Shown piece after piece: positions 49,182-61,093 of a stretch of 64,000 nucleotides of DNA; the stretch's first letter is position 1, and every line of letters starts with the position of its first letter. The stretch lies in contig CH003295.1 in NCBI GenBank assembly GCA_000149265.1, positions 136,629 to 200,628 of the forward strand. Reading direction: 5' to 3'. The notes beneath the pieces are model-generated. The model was not told where the DNA came from. It made no database searches and saw nothing but the letters and a program-made list of their open reading frames with translations. The position numbers and the translations under genes are program-made. The stretch is from Ciona savignyi. Lineage: Eukaryota > Chordata > Ascidiacea > Phlebobranchia > Cionidae.

Positions 49182-52100
49182 ATGACTTCCGCCTGCAAAA
49201 ACGACGACTTGTTTCGCAACATGAACAGCTTGTTGGGAAACACACTTGATCTGCGTGGTATCGAGGCTTCTGGTGCTGTTCCACCCAGCACGACAGGTAG
49301 TTAAGTTTACTTGACATAACCTGCACTAAACAAATTGGACTAAAACCTGAAAACTACTTCGGCCAAAGAACCTATTTACTGGTATAATATTGTTGAACAA
49401 CATGATTTATTTACCAAGGATTTAAAGCAGATGTGCTTTAATTTAGTTGTCGATATTAATTCTGTGAATTAGATAAGTATTAAATGGTTATACTTGGTGC
49501 TTAAGAAGTAACGTCCAGCAGCACCGTACACGACCTGGTCGTCACAATCCGGCTCTCCGAACAAAAGTTCTACAGGCCTGCAGCACGGTAAGTGTAAAAT
49601 GCAGTTATTCCCAGCCTAATCACCGGTTATATAAAATCGTAAATATTCACAAGTGTTTTAACTAATGGAAACTCAATGTTGTTTGGTTAATGTTGTGTAC
49701 TTATAGTAAGACTGTTGGGTATATAGTGTATATTACTTCATAAATAGTCAGCAATTAGATGTTTTTAGTTCAATTGCAAAAAGTCTTGGTATGATGTGGT
49801 ATAAACTACAATGTTAAATGGCATTTTATCCTGATTTTTGTTAAATACTGCTTGACCTAATATATCGTGATGGTATAATATAATACGCATGTGCATATAC
49901 AGCACGATAAATCGGCAAGGTATATGTACACCAAACGGTGAAATTGTAGGTGTAATCTAGATTTTTAGAGGATTTAATCATGACGTTGTGTAATTTACCC
50001 TCGCGTATATATACTAAAGGTGGAAACAAGGAAATCAGCAATCTACTGAACAAGTTCAGCGAAATAAGTGTAACAACCAATAAGGAATCTAATCAGTCCT
50101 CGTTTTCCAAGCTTCTAAAACAACAGGCCGGTGATTGCGACGTGGCTTCTGCTCCGAAGGCAAATTCTGACGTCCAGCAACGATTGAAAGATTTGCAAAA
50201 CCCAATTTTTACTTTACGAAGGTAACTTGAGAATATTAATATACTAAACCTATACTAAAAAAAAGATAAAAAAGATAAATTACTAAAATTGCATAGCATC
50301 ACACACACAAACATTAAAAAATGTCATAGAAGTAAGAATTTAGCGAGCATCTGAATAATTAAAGTAACTTCTTTTGTTGGTCAAAATATGATCATAAGTA
50401 CAGGGGGTTGAGAATCGTTCATATAATTTGAATTGAATGTATTTTTACAACATTGGTTTTTAGTACATAGAAATCGTTAGGTAAACCATTAGTCACAAAA
50501 CTTTTTTTCAATACGCAATTTGACGTTTTCATAGGTCGATGTCGGAAGGCAGCGCCACCACACATCTGCACCAGAAAGGTTATTCTCATCAGGATCTCCA
50601 AGCTTTGAATGATTACTATGCTGATCAGGCGAAGATGGAATTCGATGCTAAAATCCGACAACTGGTGAACCGACAAGGTTGCCGTCCAGGTAGTCGACGA
50701 TTTTTTGTACCCCCCATTCGTTATGTTGTTATTTTTTCAGATTTCCAAACTCTGATTGAGCAACTGCAAGTGCCAAGACGAAGTGTGTCTACCGAAGCAT
50801 ATACAAACGTCTTCAAAGATGGAATAAGATGTCAGTACTGCACCTCTCAAGGCAGTCTACCCGTTGTTTTATAATAGCGTTGTATGTTTCAACAGTATCA
50901 TCATTAGACAACAGTCTTACAGGCCGAAGTGATGGAAGAAGCACTCAGTCATCACCAGACCCTAATGAGCTGTCTTCGTTTAGCAATGGAAGTTATTTCA
51001 GCTCTTCAGGGTCGGAACCTGTGTCAATCTCGGAGTTGGTGGTATATATTTGTTTTACAAGAATTTTATACAATATCATATTATTATTCAGACATTCCGT
51101 TCGTATAGGATAGAGTACTAAAATCATATCATATCTACACCAGAACGGTCTTCAAGGTTTGCGTCTAAGTACCAATCCCGATGCGTTTCTTTCCTCGAGT
51201 GGCATCGACGTCTCGCAGTCCGGTTCCGATCTCATCGAATCGTCGACTCCCAGACAACAGATCGTCGGGCACGTCGGACCAGCCATCCAACCGACATTGA
51301 ACCCATTCACCGATCAACTGCTCGACGTCGCATCGTTGTACGGAGTGTCGGACAAGATGGAGTATGACGCAAGACTTCACCGCTCTGCCGCAGGTCGGAT
51401 GTGCGGGAGACTGCATTTAGTCCTGTTTTTCCGTCCAAAAAATACACGCACCTAGAAATATTTAGAACTCTTATGACATGACACGACACGAATGTTTTCT
51501 AACTGACTATTTCCCCTATATACCGAAATATAGATTATCCGAAGAAATTTAAACCTGCGTATGAACTGGTGACCATATTATTTAACAGCCACCTGTGAAG
51601 CAACCTGCACATGGAGCGGCCAGCTACCGATTCGCCATTATGCCAACCCTACCTACTCGCCTAAAGTATTCGTCGGAGGAGTACCATGGGATATCAGTGA
51701 AGGTACAACGTACAAGTACTGTTATCTGACACGCTTCTATTTATACCAAAACTTTTTCAACAGCTGCTCTGCACTTGACTTTTAAGCCGTATGGGCTTGT
51801 CAGAGTAGAATGGCCAGGTAAAGATATGAAAGGACCGCGATATCCTTTAAGAGGTAGGCCTGACATGTTGACATGATGTGTGAAACGATGTTTGTGGTTA
51901 TAATCCTTTGCTTTCTCCTTATTACATAGCTGGGTACGTTTACCTGCTGTTCGAAAGCGACAAGTCCATCAAGAGCCTTCTGCTTAACTGCACCCACGAT
52001 GTCACAACCAACGAGTGCTTTTTCCGATTGTCGAGTCGGCGCATGCGCAGTAAGGAGGTGCAGGTGAGATAATTACCTGACCACGCGAGATGGATCGCGT

Positions 52101-53125
52101 GGTGTTCGTTCATGCTTTTTTTTTTTACCCGGCTCAGTTTCAATCCCATGATGAGCTCGTCACTTAGTCCGTTTTTTTATATCGAGTTGGTATATTAATC
52201 AGTTGCGCTAACCATTCGGCCACACGACCGTTCATGTTCATACATGCTTGCAGATCATACCGTGGGTGGTGTCCGACAGCAACTACATGCGGGTGCCTTC
52301 AGCAAGACTGGACGCAAACAAGACCATATTTGTTGGCGCGCTGCATGGTATGCTTACTGCGGAAGGCTTAGCAAAAGTAATGAACGATCTTTTTGATAAC
52401 GTGGTCTACTCCGGCATTGACACGGATAAGTACAAATACCCGATCGGTAAGTTGACATTAAAACCACTTATACGAGCAATCTAACATCCATTCTTGTTCT
52501 CGATATTTAAATCTCTTATACGCACATTCTTGCGGGTTGTTGGGTCTTACGGTTCCTATTTATATATAAATTGCAATTCTTCGTATAAATTATGTTCAGC
52601 ATATTTCAATAGTGCTTTATTCAAATCGACTTCATGAAACTCAATTGTCCAGGTTCTGGTCGTGTAACATTCAGCACACACTCCAGCTACATAAAAGGTG
52701 TTCGGGCTGCCTTCGTGGAGATTCGAACACCAAAATTCACCAAGAAAGTTCAAATTGACCCTTATTTAGAAGATTCGGCACTTTGTAACATGTGCCAGGT
52801 TCAACAGGGACCATACTTCTGCCGAGAGCTCCCGGTAAGTGAGATTTACATTCCTAAACCTAGTTGTAACTTTCCTCCAAATAAAATAGTTGTAAGACAA
52901 AGTTGTTTTCCCATTCAATGTAATTTCGGTGCAGCAATATTGTCGCGGCTGTGCACTAGAGCTGCCGAATGCCAACGCCACTTTAGCTCTGTGTAGTGTG
53001 GTAACAGCGAATTTTCGTAGGATTGCTTCAAGTATTACTGTCGTCAATGTTGGGAATGGCAGCATTCCATCGGCGAGTTTCGCAACCACCGTCCACTTAT
53101 GCGGAATCAGCGTCGTCGGTTTTAG
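49182..53125 (+). CDS. CPEB1: Cytoplasmic polyadenylation element-binding protein, CPEB1 type
   Basis: CPEB1 binds U-rich elements in mRNA 3' UTRs and controls poly(A) length and translation in oocytes, embryos and neurons. Exons: 49182-49296, 49519-49587, 50020-50221, 50535-50677, 50741-50830, 50896-51038, 51144-51393, 51589-51702, 51764-51853, 51930-52063, 52254-52446, 52653-52834, 53021-53125; 1830 nt, 609 aa. Residues 1-360 are mostly Ser-rich and regulatory. [14 protein letters not shown] precedes RRM1 ([22 protein letters not shown]). RRM2 has [17 protein letters not shown] and [32 protein letters not shown] leads to the C-terminal ZZ-type zinc finger ([35 protein letters not shown]). 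GIDTDK and the [14 protein letters not shown] linker mark CPEB1 rather than CPEB2-4. The last exon is separated by a 186-nt intron, found because the simple continuing frame loses the zinc finger. Confidence 0.93.
52115..52228 (-). repeat. Retroposed tRNA-like sequence with poly(A) and 8-bp duplication
   Basis: On the minus strand it begins GGTCGTGTGGCCGAATGGTT, with a good A box (TGGCCGAATGG). A degenerate B box (GGGATTGAAACT) follows about 70 bp later, and the copy ends in a run of 11 A. CGTTCATG flanks it at 52107-52114 and 52229-52236. It cannot fold as a working tRNA (acceptor arms do not pair). It lies in CPEB1 intron 10. Confidence 0.7.
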
Positions 53126-55312
53126 TTCCACTGCCTTAACGGTTTCCCAGTTCAAAAACCTGTTTTTCGCTTTAATTTGTTACATCTATGAAATTTCATA
53201 TACTTTTTTATTTACTCGAAACCAAAAGATGAAATTAAATCAAGATCTTAGCCTTTTTATACCACAAATGTGATCTTTTAAATTTAATCCTTCTACAGAA
53301 AAAGCTATTTTAAAATCAAACAAACCATTTTACAACCGAAGTATATGTAATATTGCATCTCTTAAGTTGACGTCTATCTATTCCTTTGTTCTTTTTTCCC
53401 GATTTGTTTAACATTATATTGTAAATATTTAAATCTATTATTTCCATACCATTCGTGGTAATTTATGTGAGCTCGCGAAGCTTTATATTTTGTTCTTAGT
53501 TTGTTATTACTTTTTAGTTTCTATTTTACGTTCTAACTAACGTGTACCCGCTCGTCAAATTGCACGAACTTTACACCCGTCCCGGTATATTCCATATGAT
53601 AGCGAAACCACCAATACAATTTGGCCAGGTGTTGCAACCTCGGAAGCCTCTCCCCAGCTAAAGATTCGTGCTCTTTGGCGACCTGGTGTGGTTGAATTTT
53701 TTCATTTTCTCTACTTGATTTCCCCCGGTTCATTTTCAGAATTTCCGTATATATTTTGGTTGAATTTTTAGCTATATAGTTTAAGGTTGGTACAATAAGT
53801 TGATTCGATATTCTTTTCTACCAATTTTCTTTTTAGACCACATAAGAAAGATTGTTGTGCATTTATATCTCCGTTGTCATTACATTTTAGAGTTAAGTCT
53901 ACTTGGCGCATCTCAGTTTTATTTGCGCGCGACTGTCGTGGATTTTTATATTTTAACTGCTGCGTGACCATGAGTGGGCCAACACTTCATTTTTACATCG
54001 GTGGCTTGCAAAAGTGGTGCGGGAAATAATGCGAGCGTCTTTTTTACGTGACGTACTACTTTTTATTGCTCCTCACCATTTTATATCATCAAACAAAGTC
54101 GCCGAAGAGCACACGGGATGAGAGCTTTTGTAATCAAATTCCCTTCAAAATGTTTCTCGAACCCCGTTGTGCTTCAATAGCTAATTCTTGTTATTTACTT
54201 CAAGGTGCCGTGGTTATATGTATTTCAAGTGTTGTCATTTCGCCAAACCAAACGTGTATCCGTTTTTCATAATTGCTTTTGAGGTGCTCGTTCGGTGAGA
54301 CCCCTATTGCTCCGTTTCGCAATAATCTGCCTAAATTTTGTTCAATACATTCTTTACACTGCATTATACTCCGTTGTTCATGTCGGTTAAGGCCTCGAGA
54401 AAATAGCTCCTAAATGAAAAACCCGTGCCGAGCAGTTCTAAAATAGTTTATTCCTTGGAACCACTGCGTAGACTTTGCCGTAGAAATCTGTAAAAAGACT
54501 AAAAACTCCCATCACTTAACCGCACTTAAGGAGGCGTTCAACTAATTATTCTCCCCATCTTTCCAATGTAAACTGACCTCACAAAAACCGCGGCCACTCA
54601 AAATCCTGACATAGGAAGTCTTGGATTTTGTTACGATTCAAAATTGAAGATTTGATCTGTAACCTAAACTCAAAACTCTTAAAAAGTTTACTTAAATTTC
54701 CCTCCGTACGCCGAAAACTTTTTTTCTAACAAAACGGCCAGCAGATGCACAATCAACACCTTTAGTTCAAAAAGCACTGCTCCACTATTACAAAACGTTA
54801 TACAGCTAAACAAGAACACCGGCGGTCAGTGTAGCACATGCTGCTTTCAACCAAATAAACATTGGGGAATCACCACCATTGTTTTTCAGCCATTCAATGA
54901 CTAAGGGAGGGTACCACTCGTCACATCCTGCCGCGCATAGAGGTCTTGATTGGTTATACGCCATCTCAAGTCACGGATTAGTCTTTACCAACGAATAAAT
55001 CACACAAGGGAAACTCCCTCAAACCCCAAGAATATTAGCACATCCACCATTTTTTCGTTTTTAAGGCATTTCTTGTAAACGAATTATTAAACAACAATGA
55101 AAATGACATTAATTAAAAACCCGCAACAATAAAGAAACAATTTAATTTGATATACCAACATAGTACTTTATTAGGAAAATCTGGACATCAAGTTGAGATT
55201 GGTAACTCGGGAGCCCATTGGTGTCTGCTTGCAAAAACAAACGTTATACTATGGTGAATTACTGGTTTGATTTGTGGCTATTATTCGTTTTTACAAAATG
55301 TTTGCTTGTGTA
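53126..55312. other. CPEB1 3' UTR and intergenic DNA
   Basis: No gene was recognised. Short frames on both strands (for example 53533-53733 minus and 54048-54272 plus) lack motifs and flanking signals. The first several hundred bases are probably CPEB1 3' UTR. Confidence 0.45.
53206..53260 (+). promoter_or_regulatory. CPE-like motifs around a poly(A) hexamer in the CPEB1 3' UTR
   Basis: TTTTAT occurs at 53206-53211 and 53255-53260, on either side of ATTAAA at 53234-53239. TTTTAT is the core cytoplasmic polyadenylation element bound by CPEB proteins. A Pumilio-type TGTAAATA lies further on at 53420-53427. In AT-rich DNA such motifs can arise by chance. Confidence 0.4.
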
Positions 55313-55487
55313 CTATATAAACGTGTTATTGACTGGAAAACTATTGTGCCGCAGTTCACTACACAGTACGACAAGTTTAGGTAGTGCAATGTCCGCTGTG
55401 TCGGCCACCGACCACTGCAACGAGAAGACAGCCTTAGGTGAACTGTTGGCCAAGCGACGAGCGGAAATGCACTTGCCCCCGCAGTAA
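55313..55487 (+). CDS. Tiny candidate gene with TATA box, 32 codons
   Basis: CTATATAAA at about 55312-55320 is followed about 70 bp later by an ATG (55389) opening a 32-codon frame: MSAVSATDHCNEKTALGELL, then AKRRAEMHLPPQ and a stop at 55487. The spacing fits a core promoter plus a short leader. CCGCAGTAAAC at the end could also be a splice donor, making this a first exon. Function is unknown; the whole may be chance. Confidence 0.2.
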
Positions 55488-55626
55488 ACCGCGATCAAGA
55501 CATATAAAGAAAAAGCAGGGGTGCTATAATACTCTTTTATATAAGATAAACCATGATGTGTTTGGAATGCAGCGACAACTCCTTTGTTTTCTTTAAAAAA
55601 AATAGCTCCTAAAATATAGCTCCCAG

Positions 55627-55919
55627 TCCTAGCGGTTAGTCTAATGGTTTAGTGCGATGCCTTTCAACCGAAAGGTTACAGATTCGAAACTGGTCACTAG
55701 CTAGTCGGTTGTGTCCTTGGCCATGCACTTAACGGACATTGCCTGAACCCAGAGGATTAATGGGTTCTACCAAATTGAAGCAACGTGTAAATCATACACA
55801 ACACACTGCAATAGCTTCGGTAACCTGACGGTGGGCGCGAGGTGATCTGGCGATTGCCGGTATGTTAATCCCCTTGGTTTTCCCATTCACGGGGATAAAA
55901 ATGAATATCCTATCCTATC
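55627..55919 (+). repeat. tRNA-derived SINE, copy 4 (best preserved)
   Basis: This copy is oriented plus. The head AGCGGTTAGTCTAATGGTTT has an A box (TAGTCTAATGG), and CAGATTCGAAACTGG is the B box. The body contains AACGGACATTGCC, GGTTCTACCAAATTGAAG and CGGTAACCTGACGG. The tail is ATCCTATCCTATC. It serves as the reference for recognising the other copies. Confidence 0.85.
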
Positions 55920-56497
55920 ATTTAGAAATATATATCGAGTTTGGATTGATAAGTTAATGAGATTCCATTGTCGCAGAGACGTCATCCGTGCTGTTTACAA
56001 GAGTGCTTAGCTGACCAAATCTCATGTTTGTGCCAGATTGTGTTTGCCAATTTAGAACTTCAGACCACGCGTTTGGTATAATAATATCGCCTAATAAACT
56101 TTTGTTATGCAGAGTTTTATGTAGTTCGTTAATTGTCCGAAAAAACAGTAAAATCGGTCGGGTAATTGAGTCCGCCAAAATCCAGTTCATGGCGGTCGTA
56201 AAATATGCAATTCCATATAATTTAAACACGAAATTGTACATTGCACCACTTATATTTTCGCTTCGAATAAAACACTTCGAACAACACTAATATACATATT
56301 TCAAGGCTTCAATATCTGTTGCCAAAACGTTAGCTCTCGAGCAGCTAATCTTTTGGCAAGTCGACAATAAGCAATACAATTTTAAAGTTAAAAAGTATAT
56401 AAATGCTTGTAAAATGATTACATTGTATAATTTAGACTTATCAATGCAATGGCGATAAAAGTAAATGAGAATAAGTGTAACAATCAAAATTATGCCT

Positions 56498-59400
56498 CTA
56501 TCGCCCGCCAGCGGCAGGCTGCATCGCCTGCAGGGGATCCCCACCGTTGAGCGGGTCATTATCGACGTGCCTTGCGACATGAACGTTGGGGTTAAACATT
56601 GGGTCAAAGTTGGGGTCATTGACATTCCCCCGACCAACTTTTGTAGCGAATACGATGAATGTGAGAAGTGCTAGAAAAAGGATGAAGAAGAGAACGGCTG
56701 CTTTGCGTGGCACGAGTCGGGAGTCATGGCGACCACGCATCATCCGTGACCTGTAATGACAGTTGGATGAGAATAGTTCTCTCACTTCAACATAACGATC
56801 AAGAAAGTTTAGAGATTAATAAAAGCTATTGCTTACACTTTTAAAGATTCCGTGCATCTTTGAAAGAATTTAACCAATGTTTACAATCTTATCCACCAAA
56901 GGTAACCTTAACTCACTTGAGCCATCGTTTAAGCCAACTTAGAGCTGATCTTCTCTTGTATTTGTCCACTCCATCTGGATCACTTCCATCAGATAAGAAT
57001 CCTCCCAATCGCTGATACGGATTCAATCCCAAAATCTTCCGAGGAACTGCTTTAGATGAATCCGATGAAAGAGCAGGTTCATCCATTGATAAAATAGTCG
57101 AGTTGTCTTTAGGTATGGGATTTGATTGGTACATGGGTGAAGATACAGCAGTGTTAATCTGTAATGTAAAAGGACTAAATATGAGTGTGCCCTGCTTTAC
57201 AAATAACAGTAACATAAATGTCTGTTTGAATCCTTAATCCCTAAATTTTTACTTTCTGGACAAAACTTTTTGCCCATAAATAAAAACTAGATCACAATAT
57301 ACTGGTACTGAATATGTATAAATAACACTAACCATATTGGTTTTATTGCTGTTTGCTTCCCAAAAATCCTTTCTTGTATGTGTGGAATGGTTAGAATCAT
57401 TTAAGACTGCATTAGTTGTAGTGGTGGGTATAGCGGTTGTGTGCGTTGGGATGATAAATCCATGTAAACTATCATCTTCACTCATTGTCTCATTTTCTTC
57501 AATTTTTGTTTGATGTTCCTCAATCTAAAGAAAAAAACACAACAAATCATTCATCCTTCCAGAAGTATTCACACAAACCACCATTATAAGCAGGTTCATT
57601 ACAGGTGCCATAAGCTTAATGCACATTGCCCAGATCCACTAGTTTCCAATTTGTTAGTTAAGAAGTAACCCAAGAAAATTCAATCAACCTCGGCATGTGG
57701 TAATCTAACCATGTCCATTAGTGTGGTAATGGTAAAGATGAATCTCATACATATCAGTAACCTGGGATTTATCATGACAAACAAATCAGAGAGCTCACAC
57801 ACAGTAATTGCCAAGTGGACATAATTCATAACCTTTGGACTTTCAGAGGTAATCAATGTCATACTGCTATTATTTGTTTTATTGCATATAATAATTTTAA
57901 ATTTAATACAATTATTTATTGTTTCCATATTACTGTCAGATGTGTGCCAATTTGCAGTTGCAAAATATGTCATAACCTTAGTAGAGCAAGTGTACCATAA
58001 ATCTGCATTCTGTATTAAATCAGGTTGCTAACTTACCAGTGGTAAACAGAGTCCTACACGTGCCCAGTTGTATTTTGACAATACTTCTTTTAACTTTTCT
58101 ACAACCCTGCCTGCTTGGTTTGGTGCTGGAAAAACATTGGAGTCACAATTTGGACACCGATATCCAGCTGGGGCCGTGTTCGAAGGCAGATTGCGGAATT
58201 GTTTCTCCAAACAACGAATATGAAGAACATCTGCATGTATGTGTACAGTTTAAAATCTACATAATGTTGTAAGAAAAACATTTTTATTTATTTCGAAGTA
58301 GGTGTATTACAAAAATGTAAGTCTACTAAATAGGCCTATTTTCCATATTTTAACTTCTGATGAAAGGGCATAGTAGAAAATATTATAACACTAATTGACC
58401 ACAAAAATGACCCAAAACGATGTAACAACATCTTGGTAGTAAGTATATCATCACCGATTTGCATTAAAAAAGTAGGCGAATATAACGCAATTTGGTATTA
58501 TGCCAATGTGAAATACTACAAAAAATTTCAAACAATAACTGTGGACAATAACACTTCAAAAACCAACCATATAATAAATCCAAAACATGGTATGATATGC
58601 AATATGGTAAAAATGTAAAATTTAGACCTTAGACCAGATGTGGGAAAATAAAGTTCTTGGTGGGCCGGATTATTACACAAATAGTATTCAATATCTTAAT
58701 TACGTATGGTTAGATACAGTTTGCAGGCTGGTCAAAATCTATTCATAGGCGGGACCCGGCCCGCTGCCCGCATGTTGCCCATGCGGCCATGGCTGATTTA
58801 AACGGTTATTACTAGTGTTTTTGAGGAAATTAATGAAACCCAAACAAGTAAATTTGAGAGTATGAGTTTATATACAAATGGTCTTAACACAATACATTTT
58901 ATTACAATCTGGACCTTCGGCCCTTAAATGATTGAAATGCATTTTCACAGTACTAACAATATAGAGATTCAATCTAGTACCGCTAACTAATATTTTAATT
59001 GCCAACCATAATAGCCAATTATAATAAAATAAGCACTACAGAATTTCAAATGGAAATATTGTGCATCTAATTATTTACCATAGCATAATAATCTGACGAC
59101 CTCTCCAGCCAACAACGTTTCATTGCAGAGCTGACAATTAGGATTGTAGTCACTGTCTTTCAACCAGTTCAAGTACGACTGAACAATGCACTGAAGAAAG
59201 AAATAGGAAATAAAAAATAGTTTAAAATGTGTATTCATTTTCAATTTGTATATCGTAGCCGATGTAGTTGATATAATTTTCAAGTTTACTTTCTGCGGCT
59301 TATACTTAAAACATCATACCAGAACTCCTAACTTTATGTCTATGTTACATTGAAATCAATAGCCTACGTTGGTTGTTTACAATAGGGAGAAATATTGTAA

Positions 59401-61093
59401 ATCCCTTATGAATCATAATGATAACATTGTTATCAATCCGACAGATTAGTCTGGTGGAATAGCGCATCGCCTTTCATCCGAGTTGCAGGTTTTAACTGGC
59501 CGCTACGCTAGCTGGTCGGTTGTGTCCTTGGGCAAAGTACTTAACATAAATTTCCTGAACACAGCAGATTAATGGGTTCTTCTTAATTACCGAAACAAGT
59601 AAAAAATACTCAATACACCGCAAAAGCTCTGGTAACCCGACAGTGGTGCAAGGTAATCTTGCGATTGCCTGTGTGTTAACCCTCAATTGTTTTTTTTTTC
59701 AGTGGCATAAACATGGATATCCTTGTCCTATCCTATCCTTATAACCTTTTATAAGCATTATCTGCCTCATGTAAGATTTTACAGTTGTTTTGAAGTGAAC
59801 AGATTGTTTTTTTGCACTTAATTTGACTTGTGTCAGGTGTTTTAATATTAATTTCCATTATGTATAGAAGTGAAGTTCAAAAGTTAAAGTACGGTAGTGT
59901 ATCAAATATTTTAAAAACTGCAAATTTTGGAAATAAGGTTTACATATAAAAGTGAAATACAAGTTTAGGTTGGAAGACCATATTATTACTGCTGGAATTA
60001 TAGAGAATTCGCAGTCAATGTGTACTGTATACAATATACTTCATTATTATTCTCTTCCGATAGAGCCCACACCCGGAACCTTAAGTCCGAATAACTTCAC
60101 TTTTTACAACATTGTCATTACTTCCAGTTTTTGGTGGGAGGCCAAACTTTTACCATCAATTATTAACAATAACGCTTAACGCTGGGAATCAGTAACTACT
60201 GCTTAATGCTTTAAGGCTGAAAGATTACCGCCCTAACGCTGAGAGGAATATATCTTTTCGCCATCGTTTGTACAGACGATTTAAAGGACTTTCCGTGACG
60301 AAGCTCGGATTTGTTAAGTCACTTTGGAGTCTCAATAGTTAGCGACTTTAGGTCAGATTTAGTGCCAGACATAGACATGCCAAGCGAAAAACTCTTGAAA
60401 ACCCTACAGAGTTATACGTTTTGTAACAAGTATTGTTGTGCTACGTCTGGTATAGTAGACACCGGAAAAATATTAAACAGTCCATTACACCTCCTCATTA
60501 GGGCAAAGCAACAGCACAACAATAATATTTTATTATATAACATAACAACCTTGTTGTAATTAAGTGTAATGCACAGTTTTCTTGCTTTTTAATATCCTTG
60601 CCATTGTATAATAAAGTTCATATTTTTCTTTGCGGGCATTTAAAAAAATCTCCATCCTGGCATTTTTGTACTTGTAGTAAAAACAGAGGGTACCTCTAAA
60701 TACTACAGGACCGCTTGGAGCGCTTGGATCACTTAAATTGCTATTAAAAGTAATTCTAACCCTGTCCCAAACACTAATCTCAACCCCAGAACTAACTTTA
60801 ACCCCAACCCTAACATTAATATCATTGCTTTTGTAATTACGAAGTTTAGTAAGCGATCCAAGCGATTTAAGCGCCTCATGCGATCCAAGCGGTCCCGTAG
60901 CATTTAGAGGTACCGAAAACAGACACTATTCTGAAACGAAGCTTAAAAAACAACATGCTTTAAAAGGAAAAGAATGATTATAAATACTCACCCTTTCATG
61001 ATTTTCAATAAGACAATGTTCACAGACATTTACTCGATGTTCAAAACAAAACAGGTTCGTCACTTTTCGCTTGGGGCATTTGCACAGCCCCAT
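56498..61093 (-). CDS. ZFPL1: ZFPL1, Golgi membrane zinc-finger protein, six exons
   Basis: ZFPL1 is a cis-Golgi integral membrane protein that binds the matrix protein GM130 and supports Golgi structure. Exons: 61093-60992, 59190-59079, 58230-58037, 57524-57333, 57158-56917, 56750-56498; 1095 nt, 364 aa. It starts [20 protein letters not shown], the family's invariant N-terminus, with two zinc-finger segments: CEHC (B-box-like), then [20 protein letters not shown] with CQLC, and a RING-like part with [20 protein letters not shown] and [15 protein letters not shown] ends the conserved half. Residues about 137-280 are Ser/Thr-rich and variable; [16 protein letters not shown] lies close to the membrane. 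A hydrophobic span ([20 protein letters not shown], about 298-317) anchors it, followed by [15 protein letters not shown] as in vertebrates. Intron 1 carries a SINE and a palindromic element. Confidence 0.95.
59443..59740 (+). repeat. tRNA-derived SINE, copy 5 (ZFPL1 intron 1)
   Basis: The head is GATTAGTCTGGTGGAATAGC. The shared body includes CTGGTCGGTTGTGTCCTTGG, TAATGGGTTCTTC and GGTAACCCGACAGTGG. The tail is ATCCTTGTCCTATCCTATCC. It runs antisense to ZFPL1. Confidence 0.8.
60689..60914. mobile_element. MITE with GGTACCTCTAAAT termini and GGTTAG-like core, copy B
   Basis: Long inverted ends GGTACCTCTAAATACTACAG and, on the other strand, GGTACCTCTAAATGCTACGG continue through GGACCGCTTGGA. 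The core (about 60752-60822) contains CTAACCCTGTCCC and CCCCAACCCTAAC, the reverse complement of the core at 3365-3440. It is 226 bp without a coding frame, inside ZFPL1 intron 1. Confidence 0.75.

Noticed and set aside
52929-53273. Open frame continuing past the CPEB1 zinc finger ([11 protein letters not shown]...)
   Set aside because: Reading the next exon from 53021 gives [15 protein letters not shown] and [10 protein letters not shown], the true CPEB ending; the open frame is in a different phase and partly intron.
58630-58795. Possible hAT-type non-autonomous element (GGTGGGCCGG ... CGGCCCGCTGCCCGCATGTT)
   Set aside because: The GC-rich interior resembles such elements, but I found no matching ends or 8-bp duplication.
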